A DNA stretch of 64,000 nt. Source: Paratinospora sagittata. Taxonomy: Eukaryota > Streptophyta > Magnoliopsida > Ranunculales > Menispermaceae. A program made the translations under genes and the position numbers. Location of the stretch: assembly GCA_035771175.1 (NCBI GenBank), contig CM069603.1, positions 24,590,286-24,654,285 on the forward strand, in the 5' to 3' direction. This document shows, one piece after another, positions 22,209-33,085 of the stretch (positions are counted from its first letter, which is position 1; each line of letters begins with the position of its first letter). Below the pieces are notes generated by a model. It ran no database searches. It was not told the origin of the DNA and saw nothing but the letters and a program-made list of their open reading frames with translations.

Positions 22209-23040
22209 AGCGCCCTCATGATTTAAGTCATTTTGTAAACGTAAGACAAAACGCTTACTATTCAGTAGTGCCCTCACTTCATTGTTCAGTAGGACGCTGA
22301 TGTTCTATGAGTGCCCTCAAAGGAACAAAATGACATAAAAGATATTTTTGCTGTTCTGACATTAATGTTATTTCTGTTAACTTTTTCAGAAACATACGAA
22401 TACTTTTCAGAATCATACAACAACTTTTTCAGAACTTTTTGAACGTTCTAAAACTTTGTCAGAACATTCCTCTTTCATGAAAAGATCAGATGATTCAGAT
22501 GTTATCGCCGTAATATGCATTGAGCTGAATCAATCCATTTCGAGAAAGGATATGAACGTTATATTTGAAATAACCTAGAGCACCAAAAATCATCAAGTCC
22601 ATTACGCCTCTGTTATTCTTATATAAACGTGCTGCCTGAAAGCAGCAAAATCACTAATGGTATACAAAACTGATATTCATTCAAAACGTATTAACAGTTT
22701 TCGTTTGTGCCACAACACTTTTTGAAAGTTAGTCTTCTTTCACTTGTGCTTGATCTTACGATCTTTAAAAAGAAAAACTTCAAGTCTTCTGGATTGATTG
22801 ATCTTCATCTTCATTATTTTGACAATCCATTGACGAAGACAAAAACTCTTTGAACCTGTTTTCAGCATAAACTTCATCATACATATCTTGTTGAATCTGT
22901 GATCATAGAAGGTTCAATAGAAAGCTTTGTAAGTATCACTTTACTTCTAAGTAAAGGGAATCATATCTTATCTTGTATCAAATTTGCAGTGACTGGTTAG
23001 TCACTAGGCAAAAGAAAGTGTTGCTCGAAGTTGTAACGGT

Positions 23041-23185
23041 CATCTCACACCCTGAAGTTGAGAAACGGTCTTCTCACACCCGGAAGTTGAGAAACGGTCA
23101 TCTCACACCCGGAAGCTGAGAAACGCTTTTCTCACACCTGTAAGTTGAGAAACGGTAGTTCTCACACCCATAAGTTAAGAAAGTG
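23041..23185 (+). repeat. U5 tandem hairpin array (TTCTCA...TGAGAA), 3' LTR
   Basis: Five copies of the 29-30 bp unit (CTCACACCCGGAAGTTGAGAAACGGT and variants), one copy more than in the 5' LTR at 6165-6290. Confidence 0.82.
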
Positions 23186-24404
23186 TACCGGTTTGATCTT
23201 CACCAGTAAGAAGGTCCATAGTGGAGTTTGAACAAATCCTAATTGATGAGGATAAGTGGTGGATGTAGGCGCGGCCGAACCACTATAAATCTTGCTTGTA
23301 CTGTCTCATTTACATTTGTTGTATTTGATTACTTTACTTTGTTTAATCTACTTTCATTATTCCTCAATTTTAAGAAAGGTTAAAATTTGCTAAGTGTCCA
23401 ATTCACCCCCCTCGTGGACATATTCTGGCCAACAATAATGAAGGAATATCGAAAGAGAAAATTCTAGAGATTCAACTTCACCTAACCGCCATCTATGTGG
23501 ATTAGCTATGTTTATCATTAATATGTTCTTCTAGTTTATAAGTCAAGAATCCTAAATTCTCTAGTTCCCTCTCTCGAGTTTCGAACTAGAACATATTGCC
23601 AAGGCTTGATTTCGATCTTTTGATAAAAACCAAAACCATAACAACTCATTAGGTTTTGTGATTCTTCCTACAACTTCAAAGCGTCTCCATCTCCTCTCGA
23701 TTTCATGATTACCTAGGTTATATTTCCCTTGTTTCAACCCAAGGAACCCTCTCTCAAGTTCCCCCCCCCCTCAAGTCTATGAACATTCAATCTGTGATCA
23801 AGGGATCAAAAGCATTAAGCAATGAGAAATATAAATAAACTATGAAGACTCAAATATTAATAAACATAAAACCATCCTTAAAACATAAAATCGAGTATCG
23901 GATCCATCTATCTTCTAAAAAACTAAATTAGTTCATAACTTGGATAATAGAAACACAAAACATTGTTATAACTTGAATAAGAACATAAAATAACAAACTA
24001 TCAACTTAAGAGCTTGAATCTTTTTCCCTTACCTCCAATTTCAAGATCTTCTCATTCCTTCCTTGCTAACCATCTTGCCTTTTTTCTCCTCTCTATCTTC
24101 CTTTGAAAATCCTAAACAATGGTCTTTATAAAGCCACAACTCCATAGGAAGTCGCAATAATAGACTTTAAGTCGAACTAGGAAAGTTCGCAACAAAATTA
24201 GAAGGTTTCTAATTTTGTCACACCTTGCTTTCTTCCACACCATTTTTCCTCTTTTTCTCCACTCCATAACCCCCTCATCTTGTATTATTTCAATTAAGGA
24301 AGAAGAAGAAACAAACCGCATCCAATTCGGAGTTAAACTGAGAAAGTTATGGCCAAAATCGAAAAGTCGTGCAAAATAGAAAGTTTGGGCGTCGTGGTCT
24401 AACA

Positions 24405-26422
24405 AATAGACCAAACTAAGATATAATCTCCCAAACAAAGCTGAACGGAAAGTCTGGATTTCTCGCGCAGTTTAGATCAAACTTATAGATCTAATAAATC
24501 TACCGTTGGATGGATATGATATTTTAGAAGGTGGTTCACAACTGCTTGTTATGCATTATGAACGGTTAAGATGTTGATGTGGTAAGTATTTTGTGTGATA
24601 TAGTCATCTGAGTTCAAGTATTTGTAGCAGGAAAGGAGAAATTTTCTGATTAGAGACTTGTTCATCAAAGACGCTTATCTTTTCGGTCCACCGTTGGATT
24701 GAGCTGATTTTGGGACAGAAGGTTTGCCTCTTAACATAATTCAATCTGTACGGTTGATTTTGTGATTAAATATTTTTGTTGGCAGCTTGATACATTTGAA
24801 CTGAATATTAAATGGAAAATTTGTAGGGTTGTTTGTATTAGACCTATATTTAGAATATGAACTTAGACCTTTCCAAATAGCTTGCATGTCAACTATGTTG
24901 ACCTAGTTGCCATTGTTTATGAACCTATGATGCAAAATCAGTGATATACATGGCTGAACATGGTGTCCTAGTGTAAATAGGCAATATGGCCTAAGTATGG
25001 AAAATTTCATATTTCAGGGCTTTTGATGCTTTTGGCCTAGAATCATAGAATTGATGCAATTTATGTCTAATTAAGCATGATTAGGGTTGATTATGCTACT
25101 GATTTGGTGGTTGTGACCATATCATGGGTTAGGCCTACTTGTGATCAAGTGACCCAATTTGGGCATGTTTATACCTAAGGAATTGAAAATTAGTATTTTT
25201 GATAAATTGAATGGTTTATGAATGAGAACTGTGCATTAGAGGCCTAAGTCATGTAATTTGAGTTGAATGGTGGGATTAGATGGGATTTAGGCCTATTGTC
25301 TATATGTGGGCTGATTTAGGGTTGATGTGTAATGTCTATGTGATTGAGCATAGAAATTGATGTATGGTTAGATATTGATGAATGTTTCAGGACCTTGATT
25401 GGGTTGATTCGGTTTGGTGTCCGTGTGTGGTTAGATACTCTTTGCGAGGCTTGGTTGTGAGTAGACTTCATTTATGATTATATCTTTTATGTCATCATAT
25501 CACTTATATGTATTGTATGTTGAAAGCATGAATGTGTCCTAATGTTTTGAATGATGCATTGATTTGAGAAAACCTTATGACTTTGGTTGGGCCCATCTAT
25601 CTGGCTAATAGGGAGACTTAACCTTGTCATAGGAGGGTTTTAAAAAGGAAATATTTGGGGATGAGAACGGTACGGTGAAATAGACGTGCACTAGTAACTC
25701 CAATGCATGTGGAATGTGGATCCAAATTGATAAGCTTTTACTTGCATCGAATATATTATAAATGCTTGATATCTATATGTTATGAGCTTTTAATCATGCT
25801 ACACATTGGCATGCATACATGATATTTATTGATGAGTATTGATAGCATATTTGAATTCTATTCCCTGGGCACCGTTGGCTCACCCTCATTTTCCTCTTTC
25901 AGGTCATTCTGTCCTGAATAAGGGCAAAGGAGTAGTCATATCTTGAGGGCCCTGCCGGCGAGAGAATCCAAGGCCTCGATGTGAGTTGAGAGGCATTTTG
26001 ATTGAACTCTGTTTTAAATTATGATGTATTATATTTTGGACTATGTAATTATAACACTTACGACATTGTAGTATGGGTGAGTTGGGACTTGTTAGATAGA
26101 CCATGTGGACATTTAACAATTTTTTTGTACCCTTAATTTTGGACTTTATGTGTTTGTCAATCTTGATGGACTGTAGGGATTATGGCGATTTTATTTATGG
26201 TTCATGTTTATGGAGTATCTTTTATCTTGGATGATTAATACGGTTGGTAGTTTTGTTTAGTACCTGTTTATATTATGTCGTCGTTTGGGATAAGGCTCGT
26301 AGGGTCTCAACCCCTTCACGAGGGTTGAGGACTGGTTTGAGATGCCTACGCCGGGCGTCCCGACCCGGCATTCCGCACGCCATTCCTAGCGGGGTTGGTG
26401 GTCCGTGGTGCGGGGTCGCCAC
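24405..26422 (+). mobile_element. Second, 5'-truncated copy of the 19319-type Ty3 LTR
   Basis: It aligns to about 20190-22207 nearly throughout (GGATTTCTCGCGCAGTTTAG at the left, GCGGGGTCGCCAC at the right). The first 0.9 kb of the other copy, including its minisatellite, is missing. It carries a single copy of the GGGGATGAGAACGGTACGG unit that is doubled in the other, and about 60 bp near 26200 that the other lacks. The left boundary is uncertain by about 40 bp. It interrupts the Athila-like LTR of 4852-26669. Confidence 0.7.
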
Positions 26423-26669
26423 TTGTAAAATATTGACAAAATTAATAAAAAGGATGCAACTGCCTTTAGGAAAAATACCTAAAAATCATTATTGTTTTCC
26501 TAAACTAGCCTAATGTATTTTATTCATGAAAATCACTAAAACTAACTTATAAAACTCCTAAAAATATCTAAATGAACTAATTAATGCAAATATATCTAAA
26601 ACTAACTAAATGCACCTAAAAACCCATGAAATTAACATGTAATATACTAACCTAAAACTCAACTTATCA

Positions 26670-26768
26670 AGAAGCTTGGGCAGCTTGTTTCTATATTGTT
26701 GAGACATCTTCTCTTATTATATCTTTTCCACTGGATTCTCCCTTAAGTGGAACTTCTGACATTGGAAG
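26670..26768. other. Short spacer between LTR and Transposase_32-like ORF
   Basis: AGAAGCTTGGGCAGCTTG follows the LTR end at 26669. On the minus strand this is where a polypurine tract would lie, but it is only weakly purine-rich. Nothing else is recognised. Confidence 0.4.
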
Positions 26769-27698
26769 TCATTTGTCCAATGTAGGAACATAAGTGTATC
26801 TCATCAATTTCACAGTGGTTTGACCAATGCAGTTGTATCTGTTGGTCTCCTTGAAGCTTTCTCCATTGAAATCGATACCACATTTCTCGAACAAAGTGGT
26901 GAGGTACATACCCAGAGGCAGACCTCCTCCTCTTCTAATCACAGTATTCATTACATGCATGAGAATGTGGGCGAGATTCACTTTCTTCTTTTCCAGAATG
27001 CACCAAATTAAAAATAAATCTAATGCATTCACATTACCCATGCTGCTGGACATAGGCTGAATGATGTGGATAATGATGTTGTGGATGATTCTGGAAATAA
27101 GTTCAAAGGACTAATTTGTAAGTTTCTGTCAACACTCGAATGGTCATTTTTCCTTGAAATAAGATTGAGAGCAGAAATGTTGTTATAGCCTGGATATTGG
27201 ACTTTATTTTTGGTAAATGAAAGTATGTGGGCACTTCATCATTTGGCAAGGAGAATGCTTCAAAAAAGAATCTAGAAGAAACCTCAACAGATTTTTCCTT
27301 CACCACAGATTATTTTGTGAGATCAGAACCGGGTTTATTGACCATATTTGAATAGAATTGCCTGACGAGACTAGGGTACCATTTTCAAATAGAGAGAAAA
27401 TGTCCAAATGAGAGTTAATGAAGAAATCGAAATCGACATAGCCTCCATCAATTACAGCTCGGTTCATGAGCTTCTCGACATTATCTCCCTTTCTTCTCAT
27501 TTGAGAAGAAGAAGGTGGGTGAGATGGTCCAGATGTAGTCTCAATAAGAGGTATGGGTACAGATGGTGTGGGTTCCTCAGCCAATTCGGCTTGAGTTGGT
27601 TCAGTTCTTGTTCTCACACTCCTATCTGGAGGTGATGATGGTGAAACAACTTGCTTTCTAGTTAAGAAGGGGTGAAGCTTTTCGGGTTTGGATGCCAT
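26769..27698 (-). pseudogene. Second Transposase_32-like ORF, frameshifted
   Basis: It starts MASKPEKLHPFLTRKQVV at 27698 with a Ser/Pro-rich N-terminus. It passes through FENGTLVSS and, after a frame break near 27306, KEKSVEVSSRFFFEAF...LPNDEVPTYFHLP. After another break near 27103 it continues IIHNIIIHIIQPMSSSMGNV...CILEKKKVNLAHILMHVM...GGGLPLGMYLTTLFEKCGIDF (to about 26870). The latter block matches the C-terminal part of the plant 'putative plant transposon protein' family and parallels the ORF at 1484-2706. Function is unknown. It lies just upstream (minus strand) of the Athila-like LTR ending at 26669, and behind a promoter-like array at 27905-28165. Confidence 0.6.
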
Positions 27699-27904
27699 TA
27701 AAAAAAATCAAATGAGAGGATATGAAGAATTGAGACAAAAACACAAATATTGATACACTAAGAATTAAAAGTTTCAGAAATAAATAAGGAACAGAATTTA
27801 CCAAAGGTTAAAGATGAAGATTCAGCGGTAATTTTTGAAACGATTCCTAAAAAGTTCTTCAAAGCATCCTAGGGCACAAAAGTTGAAAAGTGACTGCTAG
27901 GATA

Positions 27905-28165
27905 CAAAAAGTTTGGCTTTATAGAGAGAAAGCGATAAGCTCGCTCCTGACACATATCAGCAAGTGTCGCTTCCTATTCTTAAAAGGCGGTTTAATTTAA
28001 TAGGCAATATTGACTGATTAGCGTCCTTCTTCTGACTAACGTTCTTAATCAACTAGTGCTATTATGCACATTAGCGTCCTCCTTTTGATGAGTGGTTTTG
28101 GAACAACTAATGGCATCAGGCACATTAGCATCCTCAAACACTGTTAGCATCCTTATTGATACTTA
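27905..28165 (-). promoter_or_regulatory. U3-like promoter: GGACGCTAATG array and TATA box before the Transposase_32-like ORF
   Basis: Read on the minus strand: GGATGCTAATGTGCCTGATGCCATTAG, then GGAGGACGCTAATGTGCATAATAGCAC, then AAGGACGCTAATCAGTC, followed by a TATA box CTCTATAAAGCC at about 27918-27929. The ATG of the ORF is about 220 bases further on (27698). The units are the same family as those in the copia U3 regions, and each can pair with a nearby ATTAG-containing arm. Confidence 0.5.
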
Positions 28166-28411
28166 AACTCTAATATTTAGCATATTTGACTAATATAAAC
28201 TCAATTATCGTATGGTTGAATAAATGATATCGCAAATTATATTTCATCAACCAACAGTCAATAATTTAATCATCAGTGAAAATATTTAAACATTCTAAGC
28301 AACGCATGATTAAAGATAATCATTAATTTCAAAAAGTCACTAATGAATATATTCTAGTAATAGAAGAAAGGAGACTGACTTTTATACCTTTGCATATTTT
28401 TGACTTTTACC
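28166..28411. other. AT-rich sequence, nothing recognised
   Basis: This lies between the promoter-like array and the copia gag pseudogene. No terminus, ORF or repeat is seen, and the junction between the two elements must lie near here. Confidence 0.4.
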
Positions 28412-29545
28412 TCAAGGTACTGCAAAGTTCTCAACTTGAGCACTCTGTCTCATTTTGAAGCAGCTGAGATAATTCATTTTCCTTGTTCTCCATGCTGACT
28501 TTTTTCTTGACATTCTATCAGGAGATCTCTCAATGAGCATCCTTGATGAGCTTGCTAAGGGTTGATAACACAGTGTGTATATATTATCAGCCAATTCACT
28601 TCCACTATTGGTTGGTATATTTGCAAGAATCTCTTCTCTCTCATATGAAGTTTCTAACCCACTCAAAATGTAATCAATTTCTTGAAAACTAATTTCAAAT
28701 GGATTTGAAAACTCGTTTAGAAAATCTATTTTATATTTCCAGTTTTCAGGAAAATTGTTAAAAAAATATTGTACTAAAGTAGAGTGCGATATAGTTTTTC
28801 CAAAATATTCAAGTTCATTTACATGACGTATAAAACTTTGCAGGTTATCATGAACATATTCACTTTCTAAAACCCTAAAGTGAATGAGTGGTTCTTCTAA
28901 TGTTTCAACTGGGTTATTAGTCTTATCCCTTCTTCCCACTGTTTGCAGGAGACCACAAAACTCCTTTAAACTCATTTCCCATGGTTCAACAGATTCAGCT
29001 AACATAGTCAGCTTATCATTCCATTTCTTTGGAAGCTTATCACAAAAAATACACTAGAGATTTCTCTGCAGGTATTTCCTGATTCAATTCTTGCATTCCA
29101 TCAATAATAGATTGATATTTATTGAATGTCGTATCAAGAGATTCATTTTTTGATATCTCAAAGGCATCAAATAGTCTATCAGACTCTTTGAGCTTTTCAT
29201 CTCGAATTTTAATCATTTCACAATGAAGTGATTTGAGTGTTTCCCAAATCTCCTTTGCACTTTCAAGATGAACTACCCTTTCTACTTCTTCCTCAAGTAG
29301 AGAACAATACAAGAGACAGCTTGAGCGTTGAGTTTGTCATTTAGTCTTTCCTTATCTGTCCATAGCTCAAGAGGATTTTTGGGCGTGGTGTAGCCATTTA
29401 CAACCATTTTCCATAGACTAATATCCTTAGATCGAAGAATGGATTTCATCCATATCATTCAATCTTCAAACCAGTCTTTATTGAACAGAGGTGGTATGTC
29501 TAAAGGTTGACCTACTTCTATGACAGTCTCTCTCGTCATTGCCAT
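28412..29545 (-). pseudogene. Copia gag, frameshifted
   Basis: The ATG at 29545 begins MAMTRETVIEVGQPLDIPPL, then WFEDWMIWMKSILRSKDISLW, a copia gag entry motif. A frame break near 29312 leads to LLEEEVERVVHLESAKEIWETL, and a stop near 29040 leads to KKWNDKLTMLAESVEPWEMSL, then YFFNNFPENWKYKIDFLNEF. The end, LSCFKMRQSAQVENFAVP at 28412, has no zinc knuckle, and no protease or pol follows. It sits 45 bases downstream of a primer site. It is a different copia family from the SIRE elements, sharing only the general gag layout. Confidence 0.75.
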
Positions 29546-29587
29546 TGAAATCAAAGAAATTGTGAAGTTTCTTTGAGGAGCAACAAT

Positions 29588-29600
29588 GATCTGATACCAA
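29588..29600 (-). other. Primer-binding site, tRNA-Met type
   Basis: On the minus strand, TTGGTATCAGATC directly follows the LTR end GGCCAACA (29602). Confidence 0.8.
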
Positions 29601-29835
29601 TTGTTGGCCTAGATATGTTCAAGAGAAAGGTGAATTGGACAGTTAGACAATTTAAAAATCATTACAATGGCAAAAATTAAAGTGTAGAAAGTAAAAAAAA
29701 TATGCACAGTCGATTTATAGTGGTTCGGCTACTTGCCTACGTCCACTACCTAACCTCCTCAGTTAGAATTTTGAACCTTATCACTAAGGGATTCTCTTAC
29801 GGGTGAGAATCAAACCGTTACACCTTTTCTCAACT

Positions 29836-29985
29836 TGGGGGTGTGAGAACAATCGTTACACTACTCAGCTTACAGGCGTGAGACCAACCTATCCCAACTT
29901 ACGGGTATGAGACAGACCTAAGCTTTCTCAATTTACGGGTGTGAGAACTACCGTTTCTCAACTTACGGGTGTGAGAAGGCCTGAC
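29836..29985 (-). repeat. U5 tandem hairpin array
   Basis: Five units of the form TTCTCAACTTACGGGTGTGAGAA as read on the plus strand, equivalent to the arrays in the SIRE LTRs although the gag families differ. Confidence 0.78.
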
Positions 29986-30144
29986 CTTGTTGAATATAGA
30001 ATATCAACTCAGTAGTTTATATAACTACTGTTACAACCTTGATACAGTATACAAGATATGAAATTGAGTACAACTGTATCTTATGAACTATCTCTCAAAT
30101 TTCTCTTTCAGCAAGAATGATATAAGTAAAAATAGTGTTGATTA

Positions 30145-30282
30145 ATTTGAGTGAAAACAGTTCGAACTTTCAAATTGATTTTCAGATAAAGATAGAATCT
30201 TAGTTCAGTGTGAATTTGAGTGAAAACAGTTCGAACTTTCAAATCGATTTTCAGATAAAGATAGAATCTTAGTTCAGTGTGA
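30145..30282. repeat. 69-bp tandem duplication within the LTR
   Basis: Two nearly identical copies of a unit containing GTGAAAACAGTTCGAACTTT and AAAGATAGAATCTTAGTTCA lie head to tail. AAGATAGAATCTT is a small internal palindrome. Confidence 0.85.
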
Positions 30283-31434
30283 AAATCATTTGAATAAGTA
30301 ATGATTCAAATAAACACTTTGTAACTAGAATAACTTAAGTTTTTTGAATCATATGAAAATTCGACTAACTTTCAAAAAGTATTTTAGCTCAGAGAATTTT
30401 CGGTGGTCTTAACAAATTGTTAAGTGTCTGTATTTATAGACTTGTAAAGATGAAGTTGTTGTTCATTTGAATTTGAATTTCAAATATGAACGTTTACTCA
30501 CAACAGCTAGAAGTTATCAGGAAAATAACAACTGCACATTTCATGAATATTCTGATTTTCTCCAGATACAGGAATAAGGAAAGTTTTAGAAGACGTGGTT
30601 CATGAATCAAAGAATATCTCTTACAAATACAAAAAAATAATTTTGTATGAAAAGTTGCTCTGAAAAGTTGGTAAAAAGGAAGTACATGTTAGAACAGCAA
30701 AAATATCATTTCTGTCATTTTGCTCCTTTAAGGGCACTCATAGAATATCAACGTCCTACTAAACGATGAAGTGAGGCGCTACTGAATAGTAAGCATCCTG
30801 AACTATTAAAAATAGTTTTAAAACAATGTTAAGTGCGTTGACAGCCGATAAGCGTCCTGAAAGTTATTTAATTTTATTCTAAAGATGAGGGCACTCCTAT
30901 ACAAGTAGCGTTCTGAAAGATAGAAATTACTTAAAGACAAAAAAAACTTTTTGCGAGCTAAAACTAAGTCAGCGTCCTGACATTCGCAAAGGTTAATAGA
31001 AGAAAGGTCGCTACAAAGAAGTAAGCGTTCCTATTAATCAATTCAATTCAACCTTTAGCTTCCTAATATTTTATCAGCATCCTGAAAGACTTTTACAAAA
31101 ACGGTTTTTGAGTTCTCGATTAAAGCTCGATAAAACATCATTATTTCTCTTAATCAAATTAAATACTTTAGAAATCATAAGGTACGATTAAAATGTTACG
31201 ATCAAAATATGCAAACAATAAAATCTTGCTGAGAGTAAGTTGATCGATAGACTTTACATTCTAAGTACAGACAGACTCTGAACTTTACTTGAGATGATCA
31301 ATAGGCTTGTAAGCACAGTTCTTTGATCTTGATTCTTGATAAATCTGAAACACTTAACAAGATCATTAGATAGACAAACTGGAGATATTTGGAATCATCA
31401 AAACATTCATGTCATGGGGTTCATTGAGATAATA

Positions 31435-32317
31435 GGTTATTGGTGTCAAAAATTCCAAACGCGCTAGACCAATCCACTAGTGCGCTAGTGAGCCTTGTCA
31501 GTACGAAATGACTTTTTTGAATTTCTTGAAAGAGACATTTATGATCCATTTCCTCTTTTATGCTACTCCTTTCTTCCAGATTTCTCAACAGATATGTTAC
31601 TCAACATTTTCATGATAAGCCTTGTAAATTGAACCTAGATTTTAGTTTCAAATTTGAGTTTTGTAGGAGATTGAAACCCTAACGTCTGCTTTCTCTCTTG
31701 TTGATATAAAAGCAACATTGTATGACTTAGAGAATCAGCTAAGCACAATTTGAAACTTCTCAAAACTTTCTAAGTGTTCAGAAAGATTTTTTATTGTGAT
31801 TTGAAGATTTCAATTTTTGATTCTTATTTTGAGCCTTATCTTCAATTCACTAAAGCATCCAAAATGAATCTCCTCACTTTTAGTTGTGCATACACCTTAT
31901 CATCTTTGCCGAGCATTCAAAAGAAGAACTCAAGATCTTATTGTAAGCCTTTCAAAGGATTCTTGGTAAGAAAGTCCATATTTTCTTTTCTTATTTTGTA
32001 AGTGACTTGGGTCACTAGTAAGTTGTGAGAATGAGTAACGAGTTATCACTTGTAAAGATTCCTAGCACATTTGAAGTTGAGATTGTAACCAGTTTGATCC
32101 TCACCCTTGAAGTAGGATCCTTAGTGGAACTTTAAAAAATCTTGAACAAGGGGTTCAAGTTGTGGACGTAGGCTTAAAGAGTCGAACCATGTAAAAATAA
32201 TGTGTGCATTTTTGGTTTGTTTTTCTAATCTTTCTTTTTATTTAATTTTGAAAGGTTAAAATCCCGCATAGAGCCCAATTCACCCCCCCCTTTCTTGGAC
32301 TCTAATTTGGGCCAACA
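31435..32317 (+). mobile_element. 5'-truncated copia LTR
   Basis: Plus orientation. U3 has GCGCTAGACC...CTAGTGCGCTAG (about 31460-31483), a TATA box (GATATAAAAGC, 31703-31713), then GTGACTTGGGTCAC and the shared U5 motifs GTGGACGTAGGC and AATTCACCCCC, ending TTGGGCCAACA at 32317. The first part of U3 and the TG terminus are missing: the LTR starts abruptly at the end of the oppositely oriented LTR (31434). No primer site follows, so it is a solo or 3' LTR remnant. Confidence 0.65.
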
Positions 32318-33080
32318 GCATGTGTACACCTATGCATCCATGTACGTTTATACATGGCTCAAAGAAAATTTAGAAAAAGGTTAAAGTAAACAAACTCCTA
32401 ACCTACTAAGTTCAATTGAGTATACTCACACTAAGTAACGTAATGACGACGTAATTGTCTTTTCAATTTTTGTACAATGTCTTAATCAACACAAAGTTCT
32501 TGTTCGACGAACCAAAATTATTAAACTGGGTCCATAGGGTTTTTCAACATTCTAAGGTCATCTATGAAGTTGGATTTTTTAAAAGAGTCATTTGGTCATT
32601 TTTGTTCTATATGACCAAAATGCCCTCATAATGTTACTATACGTGTTTACCCTCATCGCCACCCGTTTTTCTTTGTTCTCATTACAATTTATCTAAAAAT
32701 AGATTTGATTAATTTTCTAACATAACGCATGAGGCATATGACCCTTCAAGGTTTTCGATATAATGTGTAAATTTACACAAATACCCTTGAGCCGAAATTA
32801 CGAAACAGGCCTTAAGAATTTTGGGATCATTACTCACTGATTCTCAAGTAGAGGAATGACTGAAATCTCTCTTATTAGTTTGTGACCAAACCACACAATC
32901 ACCCACATCATGATGGAGCTTCTACACTTGTTTCCCTAGCCCCTACACTTCTTGGAAATGAATGTTCCAACTACAAGGAAAATTCTAGCCATGATCAGAT
33001 ACCAACTCACTCGCCCTCACCTCTCTTGGGAAGTCAAAAGTGAGTGTGCTAAGCATAAGAGTCTTATGTTTAAATATCCA
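32318..33080. other. Unassigned AT-rich flank, possibly old LINE sequence
   Basis: No clear domain is seen. It continues across the solo LTR at 33086-34634 into the LINE-like remnant of 34640-35170, so it may be part of the same old LINE. The minus-strand reading has no convincing motif. Confidence 0.35.
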
Positions 33081-33085
33081 AAGGG

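Larger units (their letters stand above)
5035..23434 (+). mobile_element. SIRE-like Ty1/copia element with both LTRs, nested insertions and decayed gag-pol
   Basis: LTRs start TGTTGAAC (5035 and 18516) and end GGCCAACA (13604 and 23434). The whole is flanked by a perfect 5-bp duplication, ATAAT, at 5030-5034 and 23435-23439. Internal region 13605-18515: tRNA-Met type primer site, gag with two CCHC knuckles, protease, integrase, reverse transcriptase and RNase H in copia order, 3' noncoding region with several GGGGGAG tracts, and a polypurine tract. Long LTRs, two zinc knuckles and a coiled-coil gag tail point to the SIRE/Maximus lineage. The 5' LTR hosts an Athila element (6375-13442) and the 3' LTR hosts a Ty3 solo LTR (19319-22208). 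Stops and frameshifts throughout show that it is dead. Confidence 0.9.
18516..23434 (+). repeat. 3' LTR of the SIRE-like element (interrupted)
   Basis: It starts TGTTGAACTAATTATCC and ends TATTCTGGCCAACA, followed by ATAAT. It carries the hairpin array in U3, a TATA box (TTATATAAAC at 22619-22628), then the U5 TTCTCA array (23041-23185). A 2.9-kb Ty3 LTR is inserted at 19319-22208, exactly inside one hairpin unit. Confidence 0.9.
4852..26669 (-). mobile_element. Athila-like LTR (minus), split into three pieces by later insertions
   Basis: Pieces 4852-5034, 23435 to about 24404 and 26423-26669 join into one LTR of about 1.4 kb, close to the 1372 bp of the Athila LTR at 6375. The left piece (TGTTATGTGCAAACCGCAAG...) matches the reverse complement of that LTR's end (TGTTGCGTGCAAAACGCAAG...). 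The middle piece holds its GATCAAGGGATCAAAAGC section. The right piece ends ...AACTTATCA, matching the complement of TGATAGTTGCA. The interruptions are a SIRE-like element (5035-23434) and a Ty3 LTR copy (about 24405-26422). It looks like the 3' LTR of a minus-strand element whose internal part includes the Transposase_32-like ORF at 26769-27698. No TSD was found. Confidence 0.7.
29602..31434 (-). mobile_element. 5' LTR of a minus-strand copia element
   Basis: On the minus strand it ends ATATCTAGGCCAACA at 29602 beside the primer site. The start is placed at 31434 (TATTATCTCAATGAACCCC, by alignment with the solo LTR at 36481, TGTTCTCTCAAGGAACCCC), giving 1833 bp with TG decayed to TA. U3 holds GGACGC-type units (about 31095-30727), then a TATA box (CTATAAATACAG, about 30438-30427), and U5 holds five TTCTCA...TGAGAA units (29836-29985). 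It contains a 69-bp tandem duplication (30145-30282). Confidence 0.75.

Noticed and set aside
21933..22226. Open frames of about 90-97 codons shared by the two copies of the 19319-type LTR (also at 26244-26513)
   Set aside because: They fall at the GC-rich end of a solo LTR, run over its boundary and diverge in frame between copies; repeat similarity explains the shared peptide.
23041..23185. Regular 29-30 bp repeats resembling a CRISPR array
   Set aside because: Repeats are contiguous without unique spacers, imperfect, inside a copia LTR downstream of its TATA box, and recur in many LTRs of a plant genome.
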